From Ornithodoros turicata (Eukaryota; Arthropoda; Arachnida; Ixodida; Argasidae), in contig NC_088202.1 of NCBI RefSeq assembly GCF_037126465.1, positions 120,666,123 to 120,730,122 of the forward strand: a stretch of 64,000 nucleotides of DNA. Reading direction: 5' to 3'. The first letter of the stretch is position 1; the number at the start of each line of letters is the position of its first letter. The translations under genes and the position numbers were made by a program. A model generated the notes under the pieces. It had not been told where the DNA came from and made no database searches. It saw only the letters and a list, made by a program, of their open reading frames with translations. Positions 43,319-54,169 of the stretch are shown one piece after another.

Positions 43319-44430
43319 TCAGTAGGTCATGTACATCTTGGTATTTTCGAAATTTCCCAAACATTTCCATGTCTTTTATATTCAACATGCTGGACATCTA
43401 GTGTGCAACACCTGATATCGAATCAAAATCTGAGCCAGTATTCTCTATTGGGTCATGAACACACCGGTGTAACATGAGCAACAAAAAGGCAGACCACATG
43501 TCAACAAGTTGCAAACCGTTGTTTCATCTTGCACATTTGTCATGCTCATCTAGGTATTTTTGAAATTTCTCAAACATTTCCATATCTTTTATATTCAACG
43601 TGCTGGACATCTAGTGTGCAACACCTGATATCGAATCAAAATCTGAGCCAGTATGGGGTCATGAACACACCGGTGTATCCTGAGCAACAATAAGGTAGAC
43701 GGCATGTCAACAAGTTGCAAACTGCTGTTCCATGTTGCACATTTGTCATGCTCATCTAGGTATAAAAGATACGGAAATGTTTGAGAAATTTTAAAAATAC
43801 CTAGATGAGCATGACAAATGTGCAACATGGAACATCGGTTTGCAACTTGTTGACATGCCGTCTACCTTATTGTTGCTCAGGATACACCGGTGTGTTCATG
43901 ACCCCATACTGGCTCAGATTTTGATTCGATATCAGGTGTAGCACACTAGATGTCCAGCACGTTGAATATAAAAGATATGGAAATGTTTGAGAAATTTTAA
44001 AAATACCTAGATGAGCATGACAAATGTGCAAGATGAAACAACGGTTTGCAACTTGTTGACATGTGGTCTGCCTTTTTGTTGCTCATGTTACACCGGTGTG
44101 TTCATGACCCAATACTGGCTCAGATTTTGATTCGATATCAGGTGTTGCACACTAGATGTCCAGCACGTTGAATATAAAAGATATGGAAATGTTTGAGAAA
44201 TTTCAAAAATACCTAGATGAGCATGACAAATGTGCAAGATGAAACAACGGTTTGCAACTTGTTGACATGTGGTCTGCCTTTTTGTTGCTCATGTTACACC
44301 GGTGTGTTCATGACCCAATAGAGAATACTGGCTCAGATTTTGATTCGATATCAGGTGTTGCACACTAGATGTCCAGCATGTTGAATATAAAAGACATGGA
44401 AATGTTTGGGAAATTTCGAAAATACCAAGA
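43319..44430. repeat. 206-bp tandem repeat at the palindrome centre
   Basis: The block gcacatttgtcatgctcatc occurs at 43531 and 43737 in the left arm. Its complement occurs at about 43797, 44003 and 44209 in the right arm. Both outer edges have a diverged copy (about 43335 and 44422). The left arm therefore has two full units and the right arm three, and this shifts the axis away from the geometric middle. Confidence 0.88.
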
Positions 44431-45572
44431 TGTACATGACCTACTGACATGACCGTTGCAACTGCAATAATCTTCACGCTTTCCTTATGGCAAATGTGTT
44501 TGGCTGCACATATCTGCATTTGTGTAGTTAAATTATGTTTCCAGAGGCAAACCCAAGACCAGTTTTTTTGTTTTTGTTTTCTGGGTGTTTGTAGATGGGG
44601 GGGGGTGGAATAACTTGCTTTGAATAGCATGCACTACGTTAACATTTCTTCATACCTTGTCATATACTGACTTGTTGTATACTGACATTTAGGAATCACA
44701 GATGGTATTGTAGAAGGTATCATGTTAATTGACTTGTTTGACCATAATCACTCACTTTCCAATATAGCAGATGACTGTTTACATTGGAATTGCCACAACA
44801 CTTAACTGAATCCCTACTAGTGACAGTGACCACCACAGAAAAGAAGGCACTAAAATTTTACAGATATCCACCCAGTGATTCTGCAGCCAAGGCGCTTGTA
44901 CAATATATCTTACAGCACTGTAGTGTGCTAAATTGCATATACTGCAGTATTACTAATCGCTAATTAATTTTAAACTAGTATGTGAGAATGACATACTGAG
45001 GTGAATAAATACATAAAGCAAATGGGGGGGAACAACTTTCCTCCGCTCTTGTCTGAACATATGCGCCATCACCAAAATAATATTGCGCGAGTCTGGAGCC
45101 TTCTAATATACGCGCTCGAGTCACAAAAGCGTTATTAGGCAATTAAAAGGAAAGTATCCAAGTCTAATAAATACACCAAGGGATGCACACGGCTGTTTGT
45201 GAACGGACTGGTTAGCGAAAGCGCCTTTATAATGCAAAGTGTAGCAACACGGGAAGCCATAATAATGTGGCGTAATTTATCGTGCACGTCCTTTTGTTTA
45301 TATTTATTTATTTATATTGTCGTATGCCGTATGCGTGCCGTACACCCCAATCTCACAGCATAGCAATTGAGCTCTCAAACAACAACCATCAGTTGAACAA
45401 TAAACGGAGTGAGATTAATATAAACTCGCTCAAAGACTCGTACACAACGCTGGACCCAAAACCCTTTTGCCGCCGACGCCGCGTATCGCGGTCACGAGAC
45501 CATGACACCGCCGTGGAGAGCCGCCACCGAGAGCGTCTGTCATGTCGCCCGCAGCGCCACCACAGCCTTGCA

Positions 45573-45716
45573 CAAGGGGGCGCTCTATTTCGCATCGCCA
45601 TCCAATGCCTCCCGCTATCTCTCACCATGCTCCCCGAAGGAGCAATGACGTCATCCGCGGAATGCGACAGCAGCGGCCCCTAGTGGTGAGGCGTCGCTCG
45701 TAGCGCCCTCTAGTGG
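45573..45716. promoter_or_regulatory. CTCF-like motif cluster, right arm
   Basis: Mirror images of the left-arm sites lie at about 45573-45586, 45673-45686 and 45703-45716, so the two clusters face in opposite directions about 3.5 kb apart. Confidence 0.4.
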
Positions 45717-45794
45717 TGTACCCTACACAATGGCTAATCCTTCTATTCATCGGAGATAATCCGTCTATTGGGGGCTGCATTGGAAACAACACCC

Positions 45795-46840
45795 GAATGG
45801 GGGTGTAAAGTACATCAGTGGTGAACCCTTTGGCAGTTTGGAATACTTTCAGGTGTGACTAAATTCCCGCTGAAAACTGCTAAACCTTTCCAGAAGGTAG
45901 ACCTCTGCGTCCTCAATCTCTGCCTTGGAGAGGGGATCCCTCCTCTTCTCGGACATTTTAGTTTGTATGTTTGTTCGTTTGTAAGGAAAAAAAAAGAGAG
46001 AGGAGAAATTGAACTCGTGTGTTCATCCCACAGCTCTGAACAAATTTCATGAACGTATATGCTGTATAGTCCTATATGAAGTCTTCATGTCGTGCTGTAC
46101 TTGCCTATTTCGAGAAGAGCATTTACGGCGGCTGCAGTTCTAGTTGTGCTCAACACTTCGATTTTCGTTTCTTCAAGCTCCGCAAGTGGAAACAGTGTCG
46201 CTGGCTTGTCCCGTGACCAGAAGCTCTGTTTGGTTGCCAGCCAGCTTGGTGTATTCCACTACAGGTGACTACCTCAAAGTCTATGTGCTGCTACTCCCCA
46301 TGTCATAAGGTCTGCAGGGTTTTGCTTGTTCGAACTGTAGATTGAAGGGCGGGAATCCGTGTATTTCGGCTCCCCGTTTCTGTACTAACAGTTTCCACCT
46401 TTCCGCGTTGCTCCATAATCCAATGCAGGGTAATCATGCTCTCACTCCAGAAGTGTTCTCCGTCAATCTCTAACTTGAGATAACTCTTGACATACTTGAA
46501 TAGTCGTCATGCTACGAACCTTGCCATTAGCTCGAGCCAGGGCAGTGTGGTCTTTTTCACGAGAGCAATCCGTGGCTTTGCCCAGAACAACGTGCTGTCG
46601 ACTTTCCCGGTCGCACCCCTCACACGCACATATGCCACTGCGCCATATACGCTGTTGTGCTAGCATCAGCGAAAATGTGCAGTGTTCTGTTAACAGTGAT
46701 GTCGTCTGCGCCATGTTCATAAAAGAACCGTCGGTGTGTATGTGCTGCCAGCAGTGAAATGTAGACTAGGTAGCGTCATTGTCATATTACCAGAGTCCTT
46801 CATTCGTTACCATCCTCGAAGCGTAGCTGGGGTCACACAT
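45795..46840 (-). pseudogene. BEL/Pao RNase H and connection region
   Basis: This is the minus-strand pol segment of the same BEL element. LHIFADAST (near 46690) is the first RNase H motif, followed in other frames by YVRVRGATGKVDSTLF, LPWLELMARF and the WSESMITLHWI block. Further on, QAGWQPNRASGHG corresponds to the NPADLASRG-type region. LSKAEIEDAEVYLLER-type sequence near 45930 leads toward the zinc-binding domain. Several shifts and stops are present. Directly upstream (46841 onward) is the gag zinc-knuckle region, so protease and reverse transcriptase, normally about 2 kb, are absent between them. Confidence 0.78.
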
Positions 46841-48300
46841 TAAGGATGTCGCCCGTAGATTCCTTGCAACGTAAGTTGCTCTTACGTGCACGTGGACTCG
46901 TGATTTAGCCAGGTGCGCCGGTAGTACCTTCCACCTTGAACGTAGTATCTTTCTTCTCCGCTAACCAAATATCAGAGTCACAGTACTGGCTTCGGTGGCC
47001 TTTCGGTGAACAGAAAACGCAGCATGCTTTCCTCGACATATGCTACAATGCCGCTACTGCAGCTGTGGCCTGCCTTATAGATTTCCGGTTGCTTGTTATC
47101 CCGGACTGTACCCGGTCATCGACTTTCTGCACAGTTGCTACCCGTTCCCTGCTCTCAACTTCGACTCTAAGCATTTGCAGGAGGTCAGAAACTTTCTTCT
47201 GGAATTTCTTTACCACAGTGTCAGGAATTCTTCAAGGTTGCATGTTATCCCCAGCATCGGCGTTGGGCGAATTATTCGTCCCTCTATGCGTATCCCAAAA
47301 CGCACATTTCCGGTTGTACTGTAGCTCAGGGTAGAGCACTGCACGGGCCGACTTTTCCGGGCCCGACCCGGCCCGGGCGAATCGAAAAATGGCCCGGCCC
47401 GACCCGGGCCCGGACCTTCATATTTTTATGCGGCCCGGCCCGGCCCGGCCCGGTGACCCAGTGACTAGAGCCCGGCCCGGCCCGGCCCGGCGTCTAAGCA
47501 AATAGAGCCCGGCCCGGCCCGGCCCGGTGACCCGGCGAGTAGATCCCGGCCTAGTATTTCCAGCCGCGAGGTACGCGTTTCTGGCGATTATCAAACAAAT
47601 TTATAAGTAAATTTATAAGGAGAGAAGACAAGCATACAAGTGATGGCGCTTTAACACCGTAACCGCACGAGACCAAATTAAATCCAGAACGCACGGGGCG
47701 TTATCGTTACACTGTCAAGATTTTGCGGAGATAGAGCATGCTGTCGACAAACTGCTTCTCCCAGTCCCTATCCCTCTCACCAAGCTTTGCCAAAGTGATT
47801 GTGAAATATGTGAGGAGCAATGTAAAGTGGCTTGGAGAATGTTCTAGAGGGTCGAATCATATGCATAATGCAGTACCCTTTGCTTGTCTTTGCAAAATAT
47901 GCACAGGAATGACGCAAGCGCATGAAGATATGAACTAATGCATCTCCAATGTGTGGAATTAGCTGCGTGGCCCGGCCGGGCCTGACTCTCGGGAACATAT
48001 TTGTCGGCCCGGGCCCGGCCCGGCCCGCGGTGCTGGCGTATTTTGTCGGCCCGGGCTCGGCCCGGCCCGGAGCACACAGCCAATAACAAGCCCGGCCCGG
48101 CCCGCGGGCCGGGTCGGGGGCCCGTGCCCGTGCAGTGCTCTAGCTCAGGGTCTCTCGGCAATGAGCGTAGCAACACGGGATGGGGAAGCGAACAGTACGA
48201 ATCTTCACTCACTTGCAGGTCATTCAGTCTACATGTATGCGCTTGAAGACGGTCGTAAAGCCGACGTGGAAACACAAGTGATGCTGATTAAAACAAAGGG
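46841..48300 (-). pseudogene. BEL/Pao gag, C-terminal half (interrupted)
   Basis: Gag of the BEL element is read from about 48280 to 46850 on the minus strand. It has a helical region RLYDRLQAHTCRLNDLQ, EDSYCSLPHPVLLRSLPRD, then after the hAT insertion YNRKCAFWDTHRGTNN, a helix DLLQMLRVEVESRE, and a zinc knuckle CVFCSPKGHRSQYC (about 46960-47010). Only 46841-47331 and 48151-48300 belong to gag; 47332-48142 is inserted. The frame resumes across the insertion when one 8-bp duplication is ignored. Stops and shifts make it non-functional. Confidence 0.8.
47332..48142. mobile_element. 811-bp (GCCCG)-rich hAT MITE
   Basis: The ends TAGAGCACTGCACGGGC and the exact complement GCCCGTGCAGTGCTCTA are flanked by GCTCAGGG on both sides (47324-47331 and 48143-48150), an 8-bp duplication typical of hAT. 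Both subterminal regions (about 47350-47545 and 47965-48130) are tandem cggcccggcc blocks, extremely GC-rich. The middle is ordinary, with short frames (47738-47938) lacking domains. Confidence 0.92.
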
Positions 48301-49785
48301 GTGAAGTAGGTGACCAGCACAACTAAATACACCGGCTGACTCTCACCAAATTTTGTGGCATTATACTTTTGAAGTAAGTAGTATGCTGCGGTGCACTATT
48401 CATGCAAAGGCTCTTTTCTCTTTCGTCCCCTGTAACCTAAAACTATTTGGTCTTCAGTATCACCAGCCTTAGTTGCCGAGCATGCCGTTATTTACGTTGA
48501 GTGCTGTTGTTTCGTATTTCTTTCTGGTTGCAAACAAGGCCGGGCTTCCCCATTTTGGTAAGATTCTTGCAGCATCGACAGAGCATTTGTGGACCAGGAG
48601 AATACGTAATCTTTGTTCTGCTACGAAGTGCGCCGTACAAGGCAGAGGAGAGCCTAAACCATTCCAACGGGGTTACTAGGTTTGTGACAAATAATACCCT
48701 CTGTCACTGGCGAATTTGGGGATATGGTTGCTTTTATGAGAGTTGTGCAGTTTTGAGTACATGCACTAATAAAAAGAATGAAGGGATAGATAAGTGCTGC
48801 CAGGTTGAACATGTTGGAGAACACAGCACAGTGTCAAGTTTCTTATTCTGGCAATAATGTTTAGATATTCTTATCTGCTTATCTGCATGACAAATTTCCC
48901 CGGTTCAAGAAGTGAGAAATGTGGCACTACCCTCTATTACATCTGCGGCCCAGCAAACAATGTGAAGGTACTATGCCTGACGACGCAAAAGCAGTATCTG
49001 GTAGAACCCTATGCATTTATTTGCGAAACCATTGTGAATGGAATATTGCTTGTGTGGGTTGAGACATGCGAGACATGCAAAAACAACATATAAGGGCTCT
49101 CCATTACTCTCCATCAACAGAGCACGACACACTCTACAAGATAAGCACTTGTGGGGAGCAACTCCAAATATCACTTTCATGAATAGACAATGCTCTCCGA
49201 ATGCTGGTGGTGGTACGATGGATCAAAGGAAGAGGAGTGAGGTCACGATACATGCGTACGCCGTTGATTGTGGGCGCGCTATGATGCTGCAGAATATATA
49301 CACGCTATGTCGTGTAACAAGTCTGCAATCGCAAGCTTTGCACACGGACACAAAGTACGTCTTCTTTCTCTACGGTCGTGTGCTCACACGACCACCATTG
49401 CTCAATCGCTCCCACACTTGCAACTTATAGCAAATTCAACAAACGGGTTGACGGGAATGCCAGTTGAAGTGCGAACTTCTCGAGCACATAATCACAATTT
49501 CGCGTGTTTCATCGTACAATACCTCTGTGGGTTACCTAGATCGGACGGAACCTCATAGCCGACCGCCATAACTGGATTTTCTCGCAAACGGGAGAAGCCG
49601 CCAGGAAAGTCGGAGAAAGCCTCAGCTTTCATCCAATCAGAAGCACGATACCCCATCTAGGTAGATGGGGCAGGTTTTCCACATCTGCGTCACAAAAATG
49701 GCTCCCTTTGTTTTTTATTAATTAATTTTAATTTTAATAATCTTAATTTTCGTAATAGGAAGACAAAATTGAGAAACGAAGGTGC
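48301..49785. other. Unidentified DNA inside BEL gag
   Basis: About 1.5 kb separates two parts of gag. Open frames at 48473-48857, 48857-49093 and 49038-49558 (plus) have no recognised domain. No terminal inverted repeats were found by eye. It could be an unrecognised non-autonomous insertion replacing central gag. Confidence 0.4.
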
Positions 49786-50334
49786 CTTTTGGGGGCAGTT
49801 GGATGTGCTCGCTACGAATATCACAACCGTTTCAACACATCGGGAAATCGGCGTAGCTGACCTTTAAACTGTTCCCACAGTGCCTGCCAGATCAGGTGCT
49901 TCCCATTGAAGCATAGCAGCTGCAGTTTAGGAAGACAGCCCGTGTCATTCGATGTGACACGTAGCCTTCTTCTGGCCATTCAACTTTGCGGTGCAGGATA
50001 TAGCCTGGTCGTTGTATTCACAGGTACGCGCGAAGAAGCTCTCCTCTTGCTCTACTATACGTCTTGGATTTGAGCATCCACTTCGTTGATTTGCTTACGG
50101 AACATCTGAAGGCGTTCGAGCGATACTTCAGCAGCATCAGTTGCGATCTCATCTGCCTCGCACAGTAAAGTACTGGCTTTGGTAATGATACTGAAATCGG
50201 AGTGCTTGCCGTTATTTCAAGAGGTGAGACATGGTGACCTTGTTTTTCGATGCAGTTCGGCGTGAAGTTCGTTTCGTCGTATCCATTAGTCGGAGTCGTC
50301 GATTTCCTCCAAATGCTTCTGACCACGCTTCGCT
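49786..50334 (-). pseudogene. BEL/Pao gag, N-terminal half
   Basis: The minus frame shows a coiled-coil-like start (EADEIATDAAEVSLERLQMF, RKQINEVDAQIQDV) followed by LPKLQLLCFNGKHLIWQALW, the DUF1759-type gag core of BEL elements. It is shifted at least twice and stops near 49800, where unidentified DNA begins. The 5' end is cut by the LINE inserted at about 50335. Confidence 0.8.
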
Positions 50335-51540
50335 TAAGAAGACAAGGCCCTCGATATATTACAAAGAACGCGTTTATTTAAACCGTGTCTCGCTCTCCGC
50401 ATTCCAAAAAGCCCCTCCCCCCCCCCAAAAAAAAAGGAAAGAAACACAGACACACACACACACATTGGATGATGATGAGGTGGGCGATTCACCGCCGCTG
50501 AGGTGGTACACTGCCCTATTGCACATTGGGAACGGATGAGGGGATGATGATGGGGAAGCACTTTCAGAGATCCGTCACCAGACCGGTGGAGCGCAAGTAC
50601 TCCGCAAGAAGACGAAGGCCTTGCATCTACTGGGCAGCGTTCAGCCACGGTTCGAGCATCTTCGCGAGATTGGACGGTCGTTTGTCAATACGTTGCATAG
50701 AAACTTCCATCAGTGCACGCTCGTGGTGATATTTCCCACAAGCCAGGATCGCGTGGCAAGGGTCGCCGTGCACTCCACAAGTGGGGCAGGCGGAAGATGA
50801 GGTGGAGTCGAGACGGTGTTTAAAGGCAGGTATAAAAGCAACGTTGAGCGTTATGCGATGGAATAGTGCGGTAAAGGTGCGCGGGAGTCGCGGAGGAATT
50901 TCGAGAGAAAGCGTGGGGTCTACATCCGAGAGAAGGGAGTGGGCTATGTCGTGTTGTCATTGAGCCTACATCTTGGGGCCGGTGAGTATCGAAAGGAGGT
51001 GTCTTCGATCGCCCGGAGACATCATTATCGGGGGAAAAGTTGCGTGCTGATGGGTGCTCAAGGCGGCTCTGTCTGCTACTGCATTACCGCTGATGCCGAC
51101 ATGTCCGGGGATCCACTGCAATGCAAACCAATACAAACCAAATTCCCAACGATCCGTGTGCAAAACTCCTCCTCACAACACAGATAACCACCGCTCCTGT
51201 CCAGTGCCGGATCTAGGGGAGGGCAGACGGGGCACTTGCCCCGGGGCCCCCACCACAAAGGGGCCCCCACCAGTAAAGGTCTTGTCCAAGGGAAATCTGT
51301 TTTGCATGCCTGAAACGCGTCTTCGAAACGGAAACTTGGTAAGAATATGTCCTGCGTCCACGCATATCGACCCCGAATATCACATTGGATAGACGTAGCA
51401 TACACGAGGGAGCCCCCACAGCACAGTGCCCCGGGGCCCCCACCACTGTAAATCCGGCACTGCTCCTGTCATTGTTCAACAAGGACAACTGTTAGGCTCG
51501 TGTTGTGTTTGTCTGTTAATATCTCCCAGGCTCAGAACAA
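50335..51540 (-). pseudogene. LINE 3' part with RNase H and zinc motif
   Basis: This is a 5'-truncated non-LTR retrotransposon on the minus strand. RNase H motif three is FALQWIPGHVGISGNAVADRAAL (about 51075-51145). A zinc motif (ACPTCGVHGDPCHAILACG, about 50745-50800) and a short 3' UTR follow, ending at about 50335 with aataaac.cgttctttgtaatat. The same 3' end occurs at 38053-38135. The RNase H domain is interrupted by the hAT MITE at 51202-51462. It belongs to a different family from 18531-19590, as the 3' ends differ. Confidence 0.8.
51202..51462. mobile_element. 261-bp hAT MITE with 8-bp duplication
   Basis: It starts CAGTGCCGGATCTAGGGG and ends AAATCCGGCACTG. CTCCTGTC flanks both ends exactly (51194-51201 and 51463-51470). 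The subterminal ggggcccccacca blocks are mirrored. It is inserted in the RNase H region of the LINE. Confidence 0.92.
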
Positions 51541-53243
51541 TTACTTCCCATCAATTATACTGGGTCGTAAACATGAATATGCACGACTTTTCCAAAAAGA
51601 CGACAATGATTCTGACACGTTTCAAAGGTATGTACATGCTTAGACGTTACACGAAAAATGAGAAACATGCAGCGACACTGCTAGTAGCGTAGTCCTCCTA
51701 TCGAAAAGCAGCCATGACCACCGTCTCTATCTTCAATCTTCGGCAGCTTTCTGAGTGTAAGAGGAAAAAAGGAACCACCGCCTAAGGCGACGAGATTCCG
51801 GCTTTCCGACCATTACATGTTAAGTGTCGAGCAAGCAACCGTAAGAAAAACGGAAACTTTTGTTTTTATCTCCCTGTCGATCAATACCGCTCCCCTCCGC
51901 GTACACCTGCAAAGTAGCGCAAATACTCAACAGGGCACGAAAGCGAAGACCGAAGAATAATTTGAAAAGGTTGAGATTTCCGGCCCGTAGCCGACAAGCC
52001 CGCGGGGCTGACGAACGGGCAACTTCGTTTGTAGTGAAGTCAGAATGGCTTTTTGTGTAGTATGTCCGACTCTGTAGAGCAGAATTGGATTCGAGAACGT
52101 TTTGTTCCTCCAACATTTCTCTCCAGCTCCAAACGAATTTCCCCTTTACGGTAGTCAGAGTGGATAGAAGAGGAGCAAAATGCATCTCCAGCAACGGATG
52201 AGTGAACGAGATTCGTGGGCACTCCGTAGAATACCAGGACGGAGCATAAAGAGCATATAACAGCAGGAAAATTGGGAGAGGCTCGAACAACTTGCGCATG
52301 TGATGGAACGGGTTTCGAAGTACGGGTTTTCAGGGCTCAGGCCGTGCTCACGCACCTACAGGTTTCAATAGAAAGACTATAAAACATCAGATGTATGCTG
52401 TTCTCATACTTCGACCTGCTTGTTTGTTTGAAGATGAGTTCGTTAACTATGGCATGGTACCTTGTGCGCCGAAATCACGGTATTATTTGTTTTCTCATAT
52501 TCTATAACGAATAAAGTGCATGATTATACATCGAAATCTTTGGGAAAACGTTCATACGGCGGTGCATGGCCGCCACATTAAAGTTTATGATGGTACTAAT
52601 ATTTTATTCATTTCGAAATTGAAGTATGTACATGAAATATATTGTGAAATGACGTTTTCAGTCCTTCCATCAACGAACGGAAGGAGTAGCAATGTTCTCG
52701 AGATTATAACAAAACCATGTGCAATACATGAATATTTGTGTGGAGAGATGTTAGAAAGAAAAGCACTTACTCCACTATGTATATAGTGCTGCGGAGTATT
52801 GTCTGATCAATGTAGAAAGAGTACACGCTTGTAGAAAACACGATTAAAGAGGAAGCAAGCGGAACATTTCATTGTGTAAGACGTCTTCTCTGTTTAACTG
52901 TGGGACACGTGCATATATTGCAGACGAAATATCTAACGTTGAGACGGACGACAAGAATAGCGAATTCCACTGGTCGTTGTAATGCAGAAAGGCTCGCTTA
53001 ATATCAGGGAAAGGCAACGGAATCTTTTTTTTGTTTCCGTTACGGCCTCCATTACTGACCCATGTTTGTCTCCGTTTGGGTTTCCGTTACCACCACTGTT
53101 GTTTGCATTTCAGTTTTAGTTTTAAGCCCCGCCCTTTGTTGCTTTCCTCCTTAGTTTTTAGTAAGCTTTGATACCGAGACAAAACAAAACAAAACAAAAA
53201 CGCTTTCTTTCCTAAAAATATGCATACGTGGTTTCTTTAAACA
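51541..53243. other. No gene recognised
   Basis: The 159-codon minus frame 51820-52299 starts with a hydrophobic stretch (LPIFLLLYALYAPSWY) but has no other support. The (AAAAC)n-like tract at 53183-53200 is low complexity. Confidence 0.35.
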
Positions 53244-53445
53244 GCTAATATGAACACGGCTTTCATGATGTTACTCACGCTTGCAAGTTGCAAGTCACCA
53301 TCCCTGGAAAGATTTTTCCTAATTTTTGGTTCGCTTTGTTCAGCTTATTCATAAATTGATCTATACGATACGGCGAAGTATTCGAGTAATATGAACACGG
53401 TATTCACGAACGTTACTCACGCTTGGAACCTGCAAGTCACCACGA
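53244..53445 (+). repeat. Short direct duplication
   Basis: The block aatatgaacacgg followed by gttactcacgcttg and ctgcaagtcacca occurs at about 53247-53300 and again at about 53389-53442, roughly 140 bp apart, with about 80% identity. Confidence 0.7.
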
Positions 53446-53496
53446 GAACTATGATTCCTCTATTTACTATATATTATTTACCTATATGCTCTAGTT

Positions 53497-54165
53497 CAGG
53501 GGTCTCCAACAGGCGGCCCGCGAGCCTCCGTTGTGCAGCCAGCGGGGCTCCCGCAGCGGAAGAGAGAGAGAGAAAAGAAGTTATAGTAGACGCTACGGGC
53601 AATTGTGGGCCTGCGGAAAGCCCTTTAGTTCTTGGATAACGTCGAATCACAACATCACACAAGGGAGCTCTCTTCGCTACATTACACGGGAGCTCAGCCG
53701 CGGCCACCCAACGCTTCCTCGGAAGGACCCAGCCGTCACAAGGTCGTCCTATACTTTCGGAATTCGCAGGCGTCAAAACGTCTCTTCCATAATCGCGTTC
53801 TGAACTATCAAGCCTCCGGTGGACGTCGGGGTGCGCTCTGCAGTGTTTGGTGTTTCCATATCTTTGCGACCGACTACAAAAAAGCACAGGGAGTATGACC
53901 TGCTCGAAGCCACATCTGAAGCGGACGGTAGAAGAGGAGAAGCGTACCTTCAAAGAGTATTGGGAGGTGAAGTACCTGTTCGCGGATATAAATAACGTCC
54001 CGAATGTCTGGTGTGCCAAAAAAACTGCTGCTGTTCCGAAGGAGTACAATCTCTTACGTCATTACGAAGCGCTTCACAAAGGATATAGTACGGGGAATTT
54101 ACTGGAAAGACCCGTGAAGAAAAGGTGATGCGGCTGAAATTGACAGCCACAAGTAGTGTTGCAAA
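53497..54165 (+). pseudogene. hAT element 5' part with transposase N-terminus
   Basis: It begins with CAGGGGTCTCCAAC, a recognised hAT-type end. The frame 53847-54128 then reads KRTVEEEKRTFKEYWEVKYL and later KEYNLLRHYEALHKGY. This is the N-terminal zinc-finger-associated region of hAT transposases of the SCAND3/GTF2IRD2-like group. The two cysteines expected before KEYNLRRH are not both present (only WCAK is seen). The catalytic core and the right end are missing. The element stops where the plus-strand LINE starts, at about 54165. Confidence 0.75.
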
Positions 54166-54169
54166 CCCA

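Larger units (their letters stand above)
41969..45794. repeat. 3.8-kb near-perfect palindrome
   Basis: The sequence from 41969 (gggtgttgtttccaatgcag) is mirrored at the right end, up to 45794. Both arms stay almost identical to an axis near 43767-43770. Identical 133-codon and 79-codon frames appear in each arm (42080-42481 minus with 45282-45683 plus; 42135-42374 with 45389-45628), which shows how close the arms are. A few single-base differences and small indels are visible. The arms contain no recognised transposase. Element-like behaviour is suggested by its position inside BEL, but I found no clear target duplication. It could be a foldback transposon, two head-to-head copies or an inverted duplication. 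Confidence 0.92.

Noticed and set aside
51820..52299. Signal-peptide-like 159-codon frame
   Set aside because: There is a hydrophobic start only. No domain, splice signals or promoter supported it.
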